Positions 7,629 to 17,146 are shown, counted from the first letter of the stretch. The stretch is DNA of 64,000 nucleotides from JBASEY01 sp964404285 (GCA_964404285.1 CAYOJK010000011.1:14305-78304), one strand, 5' to 3'. Program-made: numbers and translations. The notes: generated by a model not told the origin, from the sequence alone.

Positions 7629-10274
7629 ATGCTTAAAAAGCGAAGTATTGTGTTTGCGTGTGTTGTGCTTAGCACATTTTTTTCTACCGGAATAGCTTGG
7701 GCTTCAAGTGCAAGGCAGTGGTCAACACAACTGGATAATGGAATGACAGTTGTCATTATCGAAGATCACTCACTCCCCCTAGCTGGTTCGGTTATCAATA
7801 TTCGTGCCGGGTCACACACTGAGACCGTCTCGACAAACGGCCTGTCCCACTTGTTGGAACACATGCTGTTCAACGGAACGATCAAACGAACAGGAGATGC
7901 GTTAAAATCAGAGGTTGCAGCTCAAGGCGGTTATTTCAATGCCTATACTCGAAAAGATTTTGTCGCATTCGAAATCGTCATGCCATCGAATGTGTTTTTG
8001 GAGGGACTGGAAATACAAGCTGATCAGCTTTTGAATTCCACGCTACCGGAATCAGAACTCGAGCGTGAAAAAAAAGTGGTCTGTGAAGAAATTGCTCAAG
8101 ATGTCAGGAGCGCGTCAGGCGCAGCGGAAAACGCGGCGTTGGAACTGTTGTTCGGGCCGTCCGGCTATGGCTTGCCGGTCATTGGTAATTATAAGACGGT
8201 GATGAACGCTACGCGGGAACAACTGGCCGGTTTTTTTCATAGTCGATATGTCCCAAACAAAATGACCGCCGTCATTGTTGGTGATGTCGATCCTGACGAA
8301 GCGCTGACAACTCTTCGGCGATTGTATGGGGACACACCACCCGGTCTACAAAATGTCGGACCTGGTCAAACACCGAATTTTCCTGAAAAAGGCGCACGCA
8401 AAGTATTGACTCAACCTGTAAATGGAAACGCCGTAAGTATGGTTCTGCCCGCGCCGCCGATAACCGATGCATCGTATATGGCATTCGAAGCAGCTGTCGC
8501 TTTATGGGCACAAAAACCCGGTAGTCTCTTCCAGGAACGGATGAAACCTCTGTCAACCTCCGCGTATGCTTACCTGTCACCACATAGTGGATTTAGTTTA
8601 TTGCAGATATCGATCAAGCCTTCCGAGAGCGAAAAAGACGGTGATCCACAAGCTCTACTGGAAAAGCTCCAAAATGCGCTGTCAGACAGTATCGATGATT
8701 TTAAAACGACTGGAGCGACTGAACAGGATGTTGCCCGGTATATCCGATCCGCTCGTGTTGACCATCAGTTCGCACGGGAGCGTACCAATCACCTGGCACG
8801 CGATATCGGTGAATTGGCGGCGCTGGATGTGTTGGATAATTATTGGTATTTCGATCAACGTATCCAGTCGTTATCGCATCAAACGGTAAACCAGGTTTTT
8901 TCAGAATGGCTGACAGGAGTCGAACCGGTTGCAGTTCTGGTCAAAGCTGGTGATCAGGACAGTGAGTCCGATGAGCAGTCAACGCAAATGGATTCGGCCA
9001 CGGTCGTAACGCTAAAGAACGGTTTGACGGTTATCAGTCAATACGATCCTTATGCTGATCTAGTAGCTATTAATTTGCTGCTGCCGAATCCTCCGGCTGA
9101 TTATCCGGGAATTCCACGAATTGTCGCAGAACTTTTAGATGCCGGAACCAACAGCTTGTCAAGGCAAGAATTGAATGACGCGTTATCTGATAAAGGTATT
9201 CGCACCAAATTAGCTGATTGGCCGTGGCTGCCATTTGATGATTATTATGACTCTATTGAATATAACTATCTGCAAATGGAATGCTTGGCGGAAGATTTTG
9301 GTTTGGCGCTAACCCTTTTTGGTCAAATGGTTTTTGACTCCACATTGCCGGATGACGCGTGTGATGATGTGCTGAATCAAATACGAATATTGTCCGGGAA
9401 TGCAGAGCGAAGCGCGTCGTCAATCAGCTCAAGATTATTGAAAAAAGCCTTGTTTTCAACTGATTACCACCGCCAATCACGATTGCCATTGTTTGAGGAT
9501 ATGGATCAGTTTACACCGGAAATATTAAGAAAATTTTACTTAGAAGCCTATGTGCCTTCTTCGGCAATTGTTTCGGTTGTTGGGAACGTGCTTCCGGAAG
9601 TGGTCTTCGAACAGGCTCGAGATTCCCTTGCGGGCTATCCGTCTGGGTCCCCGGCTGTTATTCCTGAAGTGGTATTTAATTCGCCTAGTAAAAACTTTGA
9701 AAAAGTCGATGATGTCACAGCATCTGTTAGAGCGGCGCTACCAATTCAAATCACTCCGGATTCATTACCTACTTGGATGGTAGCTGCCACTATGTTGTCC
9801 GATCGTCTGCAGGAAGAGATTCGTTACCGACGAGGAAGAGCGTATCGGCTTGGCGCAGCTCTGACTGAAATGGCCGGTTGTAATGTGTTGGAAATCGGCA
9901 TTGGAACTCGAGGGGAAAACCTGAACGAAGTGGAAGCGGCTGCACGTGACATTGTAAACAATATTTCGAAAGTCACGTTTAAAGAAGCGGATGTTTTAGC
10001 AGCGATAAAAAATTTGCAGGGTCATGAATGGCGGTATCGACAACGGCGTATTAATCGAGCCTATTTCCTGGCATGGCGGCACTGGCTGGGTTGTGGTGTT
10101 GAGTATGAGAAGTTTTGGACGGATCATATCGGAAAGGTTACCGTGGAGGCTGTCACAAAGGCTATCCGCTCACTTAAACCCGCTGATGAGTGGTATTGGG
10201 CGGTTGCTGGTCAAGAGTTGCCGGAGCAAATGAGTGACATGGAAGGAAGCGCCGAGGTTGAACATGAACATTGA
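7629..10274 (+). CDS. Exported M16 family zinc metalloprotease
   Basis: 881 residues. A signal peptide (basic start, hydrophobic core, AWA before residue 26) precedes the inverted zinc motif HLLEH (His74, Glu77, His78), with a downstream acidic stretch (VVCEEI) that can supply the third ligand. The second half repeats the fold without the zinc motif, as in two-domain processing peptidase and pitrilysin-type proteins. The chosen ATG at 7629 is preceded by AGGTGAG; a GTG at 7620 lies inside that site. It probably acts in the periplasm on peptides. It overlaps the next gene by 11 nt and follows the dehydrogenase pair by 20 nt. Confidence 0.88.
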   Translation: MLKKRSIVFACVVLSTFFSTGIAWASSARQWSTQLDNGMTVVIIEDHSLPLAGSVINIRAGSHTETVSTNGLSHLLEHMLFNGTIKRTGDALKSEVAAQGGYFNAYTRKDFVAFEIVMPSNVFLEGLEIQADQLLNSTLPESELEREKKVVCEEIAQDVRSASGAAENAALELLFGPSGYGLPVIGNYKTVMNATREQLAGFFHSRYVPNKMTAVIVGDVDPDEALTTLRRLYGDTPPGLQNVGPGQTPNFPEKGARKVLTQPVNGNAVSMVLPAPPITDASYMAFEAAVALWAQKPGSLFQERMKPLSTSAYAYLSPHSGFSLLQISIKPSESEKDGDPQALLEKLQNALSDSIDDFKTTGATEQDVARYIRSARVDHQFARERTNHLARDIGELAALDVLDNYWYFDQRIQSLSHQTVNQVFSEWLTGVEPVAVLVKAGDQDSESDEQSTQMDSATVVTLKNGLTVISQYDPYADLVAINLLLPNPPADYPGIPRIVAELLDAGTNSLSRQELNDALSDKGIRTKLADWPWLPFDDYYDSIEYNYLQMECLAEDFGLALTLFGQMVFDSTLPDDACDDVLNQIRILSGNAERSASSISSRLLKKALFSTDYHRQSRLPLFEDMDQFTPEILRKFYLEAYVPSSAIVSVVGNVLPEVVFEQARDSLAGYPSGSPAVIPEVVFNSPSKNFEKVDDVTASVRAALPIQITPDSLPTWMVAATMLSDRLQEEIRYRRGRAYRLGAALTEMAGCNVLEIGIGTRGENLNEVEAAARDIVNNISKVTFKEADVLAAIKNLQGHEWRYRQRRINRAYFLAWRHWLGCGVEYEKFWTDHIGKVTVEAVTKAIRSLKPADEWYWAVAGQELPEQMSDMEGSAEVEHEH

Positions 10275-10611
10275 TCCGGAGAAAAAACGCCGATTGAACG
10301 AATATCTGGATGATATCTTTCCGGACAATGCCAAGGAACAGCATCCGTTTACTCGTTTTATGTTACATGAGATTGTTCGTCATAGTGAGTTCGGGTTAGG
10401 GATTGTGACAGGGTTTCGTATTCCTGATTTCGGTCGAGAGATCGAGGGGTTGGGGATACAATTTGTTCACCAGGGAAGCATGGGGGAGCATCGCGTTTTT
10501 ACCCCGCGAGAATGCTCATCCATCGAGGGCAGCGGTATCGAATACACCATCGAAAGCCATGCTGATAAAACTCTGGAAGAAATTTGGGACGAAAAACAAC
10601 ATGATGGATGA
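10264..10611 (+). CDS. Hypothetical protein, 115 aa
   Basis: Not recognised. The ATG at 10264 overlaps the M16 protease stop by 11 nt, and its own stop overlaps the next gene's start by 11 nt, so it is embedded in a coupled operon. No signal peptide or membrane segment is seen. The C-terminal half is acidic (ESHADKTLEEIWDE). It has one cysteine and no repeat. Confidence 0.65.
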   Translation: MNIDPEKKRRLNEYLDDIFPDNAKEQHPFTRFMLHEIVRHSEFGLGIVTGFRIPDFGREIEGLGIQFVHQGSMGEHRVFTPRECSSIEGSGIEYTIESHADKTLEEIWDEKQHDG

Positions 10612-11398
10612 TTCAGCGCTCTTTTCAGCGATTGCCGCCGGTGATCTACAGGCCGCAGAAACACTTACACAGAGACTGTCGGCCCCGCTTTTTCGCTATT
10701 GTCGGTTAAATTTCACGGATCATTTTCGAGCGGGTGATTTTGTTGAAACAACGTTGGCATCATGGATCAATCGAATTCGGAATGGTGAAGTCAAGTTGCA
10801 ATCGATACGCAGCCTGTTTGAAGAAGCGTCTCGTTTAAGTTCCGGTCAATGGCGGGTACGGCGGGGAAAGGGATTATCCGAAAAGCAATTCCGGATTCTT
10901 GAGATTATGGAGGGGATACCACTTTTAGATCGGATTGCGTCAGACCTTGTTTTATTGGAGCATCATGATAGGGAACAAGTAGCGGAGTGGCTGGAATTGA
11001 GTGTTGACGAAATCGATAGAGCAATTGAGATATTTTTAAATACATTGTCTAAAGACGAAAAAATCGGGGAGTTATTGAAATATGCAGCAATTCAGCAATC
11101 ACGGCAAAAAAAGGCCGGATCGTCGATGGGCGAGCCCCGATCAGGCCGGCAAAGGAAAATGGGTGGAGCGACGGAAGCGCCCGATTCAAGACGGAGAAAA
11201 AGTCGTTCAACGCGGAAGGCATGGTCGGAATATGATGGCGAAAGAATGGAATCCAGACGGCTCGAAACACCCGATCGAATCCGAGATGACGGTGCGGGCA
11301 TCGCAGAGGATAAACGCCAGGGAACTGTTAAAAAGCATCATGAATCTAGGCCCAGGCGCAGACGTGTGGACCCGCGTGAAATCGATGTTGATATCTGA
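10601..11398 (+). CDS. ECF sigma-factor-like protein with a doubtful C-terminal extension
   Basis: Residues 1-65 (AIAAGDLQAAETLTQRLSAP, then a sigma-2-like helix) and about 100-150 (LLDRIASDLVLLEHHDREQV, AEWLELSVDEIDRAIEIF) resemble regions 2 and 4 of ECF sigma factors, in a diverged form. After about residue 165 the sequence becomes Arg/Ser-rich with many AGA/AGG codons, and that DNA (11082-11398) is shared with the next frame. Either the gene truly overlaps its neighbour by 317 nt, or a frameshift hides its real stop; an A7 run at 11104-11110 is a possible site. Start ATG 10601, with ATG 10604 equally possible. Confidence 0.6.
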   Translation: MMDDSALFSAIAAGDLQAAETLTQRLSAPLFRYCRLNFTDHFRAGDFVETTLASWINRIRNGEVKLQSIRSLFEEASRLSSGQWRVRRGKGLSEKQFRILEIMEGIPLLDRIASDLVLLEHHDREQVAEWLELSVDEIDRAIEIFLNTLSKDEKIGELLKYAAIQQSRQKKAGSSMGEPRSGRQRKMGGATEAPDSRRRKSRSTRKAWSEYDGERMESRRLETPDRIRDDGAGIAEDKRQGTVKKHHESRPRRRRVDPREIDVDI

Positions 11399-11525
11399 AT
11401 TGCCTAAACTGACGGCGCCATCTATCTGTAATGGCTTTGACGATATACAAATCGAATGGGTTCGAGGATTAAAAGCGGGTAGTGAGCGCATGGTTGAACG
11501 TATCCGCTGGTATGAACATGGCTGA
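11082..11525 (+). CDS. Hypothetical basic protein, 147 aa, overlapping the sigma-like gene
   Basis: Begins at ATG 11082 with GGGGAG about 10 nt upstream. Its first 105 codons overlap the sigma-like gene in another frame; codon choice there (CCG, CGT, GAT, TCG) looks like the window's real genes, unlike the Arg-rich alternative. The C-terminal half is predicted helical (INARELLKSIMNLGPG, DIQIEWVRGLKAGSERMVER). No family was recognised. An anti-sigma or accessory role is possible from position only. It overlaps the following gene by 14 nt. Confidence 0.5.
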   Translation: MQQFSNHGKKRPDRRWASPDQAGKGKWVERRKRPIQDGEKVVQRGRHGRNMMAKEWNPDGSKHPIESEMTVRASQRINARELLKSIMNLGPGADVWTRVKSMLISELPKLTAPSICNGFDDIQIEWVRGLKAGSERMVERIRWYEHG

Positions 11526-12348
11526 AAATTCATTATTTCCTATTGAAAATATTATAGAGAAAAAGCTGTCTCTGACGGATTATCATATTCCGGATAAAAT
11601 GCCCAAAATCGGTGTTCAACCGGTTGAGCCATTGGATGGCACTCGTGTGACGTTAGCGGGTGACCCTTTTCATTTCGGGGCATTTAAACCCGGTGATGAG
11701 TTTGTTGTTTGCGATTATGATTTGCCTGGTGAAAATCTGACGCAGATTACCCGTGGTTATACGGATGGTCCGGTTTTATTTCAGGGAGTCTCGTGTACTG
11801 AGATTATAACTCATGAACAGGATGCAAAGGGGCAACCACTGCAGTTGGTGCGTCGCTTGGTGACTAGAGGGCCGAGATTTGCTCGGATTATGATGGTTAG
11901 CTTACGAAGACCGGATGGAATGGGGTCGGTCGAAATAACCAGTCTGGAAATACCGCTGGTTTTGGAACAGCGTATCCGTTGGGAGGTTGTCCGGACAACG
12001 GGAAAAGCTCAAAAAAGCGACACAAACAGCTCAGTCGAACGCATTGCCGGATTAGTGGACGTTTTTATTGGAAAAGAATCGTTTCGATGTATCCGCTGGC
12101 TCCGAACTCGCACAACCGGAATGGGATACCGGGAAGCAGAAGAGATTTTTGTCGATATTGGCAGCGGTTTGACTGTATTGATCAGAGGATTTGTTGGAGG
12201 TGATTATCCTCAAATCGGGGAATTTCAGCGAGCTCCCCAAGTGGAAATAATCGGCGAAATTTTTTATCTTCGATATGTTCGACGTGTGTTACGTCAAAGG
12301 GGGGATCATCCTCTATATGAACGAATTCAGATGTTAGCCAGGAGCTGA
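11512..12348 (+). CDS. Hypothetical protein, 278 aa
   Basis: Not recognised. ATG 11512 overlaps the previous stop by 14 nt; ATG 11518 and GTG 11482 are alternatives. The sequence is beta-rich with regularly spaced hydrophobic strands (EPLDGTRVTLAGDPFHF, VEITSLEIPLVLEQRIRWEV). It has no signal peptide, membrane helix or metal motif. It ends 55 nt before the aldehyde oxidoreductase gene and belongs to the same co-directional run as the sigma-like gene. Confidence 0.65.
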   Translation: MNMAENSLFPIENIIEKKLSLTDYHIPDKMPKIGVQPVEPLDGTRVTLAGDPFHFGAFKPGDEFVVCDYDLPGENLTQITRGYTDGPVLFQGVSCTEIITHEQDAKGQPLQLVRRLVTRGPRFARIMMVSLRRPDGMGSVEITSLEIPLVLEQRIRWEVVRTTGKAQKSDTNSSVERIAGLVDVFIGKESFRCIRWLRTRTTGMGYREAEEIFVDIGSGLTVLIRGFVGGDYPQIGEFQRAPQVEIIGEIFYLRYVRRVLRQRGDHPLYERIQMLARS

Positions 12349-12403
12349 TGGAAGGCTGCCGGGTCGAAATGATTTTCTCAGCCAAGGTAATAAAGGCCTA
12401 AAC

Positions 12404-14155
12404 GTGTTCGGTTGGTGCGGAAAAATATTGCATATCGATTTAACCGACCGAGTTGTCGAAATCGAAGAACCTTCCCGCCGCAATTTAGAACGCTGGATAG
12501 GGGGTAAGGGTTTAGCCGGATATTATTTGCGGCCTCACATCCAGCGATCCTATGATGAACCGCAGATGCCCTTGATTGTGATGACGGGCCCGTTGGTCAA
12601 TACGCCGGCGCCGACTTCAGGCCGAGCTTGCATCGCATCCCGCTCACCGTTGACCGGTACAGTCGGCGATTGCAGTGTCGGTGGCTCACTTGGAACACAG
12701 ATGAAAAAAGCCGGCTGGGACGGCATTGTTATCACTGGAAAAGCGAACGAAACCTGTGGAGTTGTCATACAGGACGATACATGCCGGATAGTGTCGGCCA
12801 CGGACTTTCAGGGCTTGTCAACCGATACCGTTACAGAACGATTGCAACATACGGGAAGTGTGATGTGTATTGGGCCGGCTGCTGAAAATGGCGTTATGTT
12901 TTCCAATATCGCGATCGATGGACATTATTTTGCTGGAAGAAATGGCATAGGCCTGGTAATGGCCGCTAAAAATCTTAAATATCTGACAATACAAGGCAAA
13001 GGCAAAACCCTAGTAGCCAACTCAAATGAATTGAAACTGGCCAGAGAAGACATTTTTCGCCTGATCGCATCATCTCCCATTCTTTTTGGGGAATTGGGGT
13101 TGAAAAATTATGGAACCGGAGCTTTATACGATTTAATGGACAGCCGGTATATGATGCCCACAGCGAATTTTAGAAAAACGCATTTCGAAGCTGCGAAGGA
13201 CATGAACGCCTATGCCTATGTGAACCGATATGGTATCACCAGCAGCGGATGTCGAGGATGTCATATTTTGTGCAAAAAACGCACGAAAGATGGACGATCG
13301 ATACCTGAGTTTGAAACGATGTCGCATTTTTCGGCTCTATTGGAAAATAATGATATTGAATCTGTTCTGGAAGCCAATCGTTTATGTAATCAATTGGGTA
13401 TGGACTCGATAAGCGCTGCGGTGACAGTGGCTTGTTACAGCGAAATTACGGGTAAACGGATTAGCGGGACCCGATTGATGGAATTGTTGGAACAGATTGG
13501 CAGAGGTATAGGTGAAGGCGCTTTGCTGAAAGAGGGCAGCGCTGCTTATGCTGCCGGTGTCGGCAAACCTGGAGTATCTATGTCGGTCAAAAAGCAAGAG
13601 TTGTCGGCTTATGACCCGCGAGGCGCTTACGGGATGGCATTGGCGTATGCGACATCGACAAGAGGCGCTTGTCATCTGCGGGCATATCCGATTATGCATG
13701 AAATCCTGCGCAAACCTGTTGCTACCGACCGTTTTTCGTTCAGCGGCAAGGCGCGAATCGTCAAAATCGCTGAAGATATCAACGCCGTCGTGGATTCATT
13801 GACGGCTTGTAAATTCGTTTTTTTGAGTGCGTCGTTGGAAGAATATGCACGTGCTTATACGGCCGTGACAGGAGTTACGACTTCAGCTCAGGAATTGCTG
13901 GCCTGTGGTGAGCGGATTTATTACCATGATCGTATCATGAATGCGCTGAATGGATTTGATTCGGAAGCGGATGATCTTCCCATGCGTTTTTTTACCGAGA
14001 AAGGAACGGATGGGCCTGGGTTTCGGGTGCCTCCATTGAGCCGAAAAGATTTTCTTGAAACCCGATCGAAGTATTACCGGATACGAGGATTGGACGAAAA
14101 AGGCAGGCCGACGGCGGAAACAGCGAAGAAGCTGGGATTGGAATGGGAAGGATAG
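12404..14155 (+). CDS. aor: Aldehyde:ferredoxin oxidoreductase (tungsten/molybdenum pterin enzyme)
   Basis: 583 residues. The N-terminus FGWCGKILHIDLT and IGGKGLAGYYL are typical of the AOR N-terminal domain that holds the bis-pterin cofactor. The [4Fe-4S] ligands are in SGCRGCHILC (near residues 282-289), with the fourth Cys in SLTACKF (near 468). These enzymes oxidise aldehydes to acids with ferredoxin as acceptor; a small ferredoxin is encoded at 2980. The start is GTG 12404. No adjacent MoaD-like or PuuE-type partner is present. Substrate range cannot be told. The downstream aldolase-like gene could supply an aldehyde (inference). Confidence 0.92.
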   Translation: MFGWCGKILHIDLTDRVVEIEEPSRRNLERWIGGKGLAGYYLRPHIQRSYDEPQMPLIVMTGPLVNTPAPTSGRACIASRSPLTGTVGDCSVGGSLGTQMKKAGWDGIVITGKANETCGVVIQDDTCRIVSATDFQGLSTDTVTERLQHTGSVMCIGPAAENGVMFSNIAIDGHYFAGRNGIGLVMAAKNLKYLTIQGKGKTLVANSNELKLAREDIFRLIASSPILFGELGLKNYGTGALYDLMDSRYMMPTANFRKTHFEAAKDMNAYAYVNRYGITSSGCRGCHILCKKRTKDGRSIPEFETMSHFSALLENNDIESVLEANRLCNQLGMDSISAAVTVACYSEITGKRISGTRLMELLEQIGRGIGEGALLKEGSAAYAAGVGKPGVSMSVKKQELSAYDPRGAYGMALAYATSTRGACHLRAYPIMHEILRKPVATDRFSFSGKARIVKIAEDINAVVDSLTACKFVFLSASLEEYARAYTAVTGVTTSAQELLACGERIYYHDRIMNALNGFDSEADDLPMRFFTEKGTDGPGFRVPPLSRKDFLETRSKYYRIRGLDEKGRPTAETAKKLGLEWEG

Positions 14156-14226
14156 TGATCAGGCGAATTTTTTCGCATATTGAAAGCGTTAAATGTGTGT
14201 TCCGGCGTGTAAGGGGATAGTCAGGG

Positions 14227-15396
14227 ATGGAACATCTTATACAAAAATATGCCGATAAATTGGTTCAGGTGGGGTTGTGTAATCCCGGTGAACCGTTGAT
14301 CGGGTTTCTGGATGCGGATGTTACTTGGAATCGAGATGACGCGCTTCAACCGGAGCTCCTAAAAGTTTTTGATCATATCACGATGAACTCGATCCTGGTG
14401 GCTCAACCGGCGGAACCCTATCGAACCATGTTGGATTATCTGGCGCAATCAGGTGAAACGGCGATTTATCCGAAAGATGGCGAAACGCGGTTGTTCATGC
14501 ATGATTTACCGATTGGACAATCTTTGGATACCGGCACAATTGTGCAGGCTCTGAAACATAGAAAATCACTGCTGGTTCCAGGGCAGGGGATTGTCACTTT
14601 TGGCACGGTCAGCCCGGAACAAGCATTTATCGTCTATAGCTCTGTTTGTTTCGCATTGTTCGTCAAGTTTTTTTCTGACTACCTTCGTGAACTTAAGCGT
14701 GGGACTGTATCTGATAATTATCACCGGGCGTTTCACGATGTGATGAAAACGATGCCTAAAACTATCGACTATCCACCGGCGGATTTGATCAAAGGTCCCT
14801 TTAAAAATGAGGAAACCGTGATTGCCGCCATCATTGAAGCCGGTAAGAAAACTGTTGACTACGGTTTGGTAGACTCCTTTTTTGGAAATATTTCGTATTA
14901 TTGGAATGACACGATTTATATTTCGCAGACCAGCAGTTCGCTGGATGAGCTTGGCAGTTGTATCGATCCGTGCCCGATCGACGGCTCGTCATGTGCCGGC
15001 GTCACAGCATCGAGTGAGTTGACGGCTCATCGTGAAATCTATCTTCGTCGAAAGATCAAAAGTATTTTGCATGGTCACCCGAAATTCTCGGTCATCATGT
15101 CGATGGATTGTGATGAGTTGGATTGTGAATACGAAGGCGAATGCCACCGACGCTGCCCTCGAACACGGTTTATCAATGGTGTCCCGATTGTGCCGGGTGA
15201 GGTCGGCACGGGGCCGTTCGGTTTATGCAATACGTTGCCGAAAGCGATGGAAGAAGCCGACGGCGTCATCGTGTATGGGCACGGTGTATTTACGGTTGGT
15301 GAGCAGGATTATACCGACGCATTTAGAAAATTGGTTCAAATCGAAAGCGATTGTAGGAAAACCTATTTTGAGCAGATCGATCAAGAGATTTTATAG
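14227..15396 (+). CDS. Class II aldolase/adducin-like protein with a duplicated domain
   Basis: 389 residues. The C-terminal half has class II aldolase hallmarks: FFGNISYYW (substrate loop), HGHPKF (zinc histidines) and YGHGVFTVG (third histidine). The N-terminal half looks like a degenerate copy (LLVPGQGIVTFG) without the histidines. Cys-rich segments (SCIDPCPIDGSSC, DCEYEGECHRRC) are unusual for the family and might bind metal. It lies 71 nt after the aldehyde oxidoreductase. Class II aldolases split sugar phosphates such as fuculose phosphate; the actual substrate is unknown. Confidence 0.78.
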   Translation: MEHLIQKYADKLVQVGLCNPGEPLIGFLDADVTWNRDDALQPELLKVFDHITMNSILVAQPAEPYRTMLDYLAQSGETAIYPKDGETRLFMHDLPIGQSLDTGTIVQALKHRKSLLVPGQGIVTFGTVSPEQAFIVYSSVCFALFVKFFSDYLRELKRGTVSDNYHRAFHDVMKTMPKTIDYPPADLIKGPFKNEETVIAAIIEAGKKTVDYGLVDSFFGNISYYWNDTIYISQTSSSLDELGSCIDPCPIDGSSCAGVTASSELTAHREIYLRRKIKSILHGHPKFSVIMSMDCDELDCEYEGECHRRCPRTRFINGVPIVPGEVGTGPFGLCNTLPKAMEEADGVIVYGHGVFTVGEQDYTDAFRKLVQIESDCRKTYFEQIDQEIL

Positions 15397-15562
15397 CTGA
15401 AATCATATAGTTTAGATCGTTTGCTTTGTTTGTTATAAAAACGATAAAAATTATTTTGTTCTAATTAATAATCTAAATATTTTATTTGTAAAAAATTCAA
15501 ATATTTGATACCTAGCCACTGGGGTTTTGTTTTCTTTATTAAGTGAAAGGGTTTTATTAATT

Positions 15563-17146
15563 ATGAGACGATCAGTTTTGACAAGATGGTTGCAGGTACT
15601 GATAACGATCTTTTTTACTCAGCATGCTTTAGCGGCAATGGTCGATGGCCATGCGTATAAATATGGACAGTCCGTTCATTCGGATATCACGATTCAACTT
15701 GAATCGCTGCCCGGTGTGCCGACGATGGGTTTTTTGGGTGCGGTGTTGCTGCTGGCCGGATTGAGTCTGTTTTTGTTCAGAAAACGGAACCGAACGGTAT
15801 CAACCATAGGTGTTGTGCTGGCGATTGCCGGGTTGAGTTGCATCAGTTATGCGTTTGCGACGTATACGACTCAGACGAGTTCTGATGGGTCTTACAGCTT
15901 GAACAATGTGGACCCGGGGAATTATCGGTTGGATGCGTCTGCTCCTGGATATTACCCGGAATATCTGGTTCCGGTCACAATTGTTGACGGCACGAATGCG
16001 ATTCAGGATATCACGTTGTACCCGATGGAGACGCCGACGCCGATTCCACCGACCAGCACACCGACCCCAACGAATACCTCCACAAACACGCCGACCCAGA
16101 CGCCAACGAATACTCCAACGCATACGCCGACGCCGAACCCGCCGACCAATACGCCGATCCCACCGACTAACACACCGGTTCCGCCAACCAATACACCTAT
16201 TCCGCCGACTAACACACCAATCCCGCCAACGAATACTCCAACGCATACGCCGACGCAGCCTCCGACCCGAACACCTGCTCCGACACCCCCGAATTTGTAT
16301 GAAGTCGATCCGATTGTCGGGTATTTGATTCGAGTCGATGCTGGCGCATTCATGCAGGGGTCGCCGTCAAGTGAGCCTTGTCGTGGAGGAGAAAACCAAT
16401 TTCATCATACGTTGACGCGCAATATAGCGGTTATGCAGACGGAATTGACGCGGGAGATGTGGGCGGCGTTGAAAGCTACACAGAGTTCGTTGATCGATGA
16501 TCCCAGCAGGTTAGATATCAGTCCGACGATGTATCACCCCGTACAACAAGTCTCATGGCAGGAAGCCATTTTATTTGCGAACCTGTTGTCACTACAAAGA
16601 GGTTTAACCCGGTGTTATTACACCAATTCATCTTTTACGACACCCATCACGGCAGCTAACTACGAAGGAGGTTCGTATCACTGCAATTTCAATGCGAACG
16701 GATTCCGATTACCGTTTGAAGGGGAATGGGAGTACTTTGCCCGAGCCGGGACGACAGGACCATTTTCTTTTACTTTGTCAAATTATAACAGTGGCAATTG
16801 TTCTTCATGTGTCGCGGGAGTATTTCCGGCGCTTGGTCAGCACAGTGTGTATTGTGCCAATAGTGGTAATATGGCTTCCCAGGTCGGTCTAAAACTTCCG
16901 AATCCGTGGCACTTTTACGATATCCACGGTAACGTATACGAATGGTGTTGGGACAAGAATGGCGCTTATCCAACCGGCTCTCATACCGACTATACCGGAG
17001 TGACGACCACTACAAATTTCCGGGTAATTAGAGGTGGGTATTGGTTAGGTGAGCCAAGGGCATGCCGATCAGCTCATAGAAGCATGTCAACACTAGGTTA
17101 TCATGGCCGGGACATTGGTGTGCGCTTTGTCAGAACGATCAATTAA
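15563..17146 (+). CDS. Membrane/surface protein: signal, sorting-like segment, carboxypeptidase-regulatory domain, Thr-Pro linker, FGE-sulfatase-like domain
   Basis: 527 residues from ATG 15563 (AAAGGG upstream). Order: signal peptide, then PGVPTMGFLGAVL plus a hydrophobic core and RKRNR. That segment resembles an IPTL/PEP-type C-terminal sorting signal but sits near the N-terminus. Next come a second membrane segment, a carboxypeptidase-regulatory-like beta domain (SSDGSYSLNNVDPGNYRL) and an 80-residue linker of TNTP/PPTNTP repeats. The C-terminal formylglycine-generating-enzyme fold has GFRLPFEGEWEYFARAG, DIHGNVYEWCWD, RVIRGGYW and CRSAHR. The cysteine pair needed for FGE catalysis is not evident (YWLG where family members have a Cys), so it is probably a binding domain. 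Confidence 0.8.
   Translation: MRRSVLTRWLQVLITIFFTQHALAAMVDGHAYKYGQSVHSDITIQLESLPGVPTMGFLGAVLLLAGLSLFLFRKRNRTVSTIGVVLAIAGLSCISYAFATYTTQTSSDGSYSLNNVDPGNYRLDASAPGYYPEYLVPVTIVDGTNAIQDITLYPMETPTPIPPTSTPTPTNTSTNTPTQTPTNTPTHTPTPNPPTNTPIPPTNTPVPPTNTPIPPTNTPIPPTNTPTHTPTQPPTRTPAPTPPNLYEVDPIVGYLIRVDAGAFMQGSPSSEPCRGGENQFHHTLTRNIAVMQTELTREMWAALKATQSSLIDDPSRLDISPTMYHPVQQVSWQEAILFANLLSLQRGLTRCYYTNSSFTTPITAANYEGGSYHCNFNANGFRLPFEGEWEYFARAGTTGPFSFTLSNYNSGNCSSCVAGVFPALGQHSVYCANSGNMASQVGLKLPNPWHFYDIHGNVYEWCWDKNGAYPTGSHTDYTGVTTTTNFRVIRGGYWLGEPRACRSAHRSMSTLGYHGRDIGVRFVRTIN
16024..16284 (+). repeat. Thr-Pro linker-coding repeat
   Basis: Imperfect tandem units of 12-18 nt (CCGACCAATACGCC-like) encode PPTNTP/TPTNTP linker within the FGE-like gene. 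Similar tracts lie at about 271-510 and 43261-43340. They are coding linker, not a satellite. Confidence 0.8.

Noticed and set aside
14160..14190. Terminator after the aldehyde oxidoreductase
   Set aside because: GCGAA-TTTT-TTCGC is only a 5-bp stem without a T-run after it.
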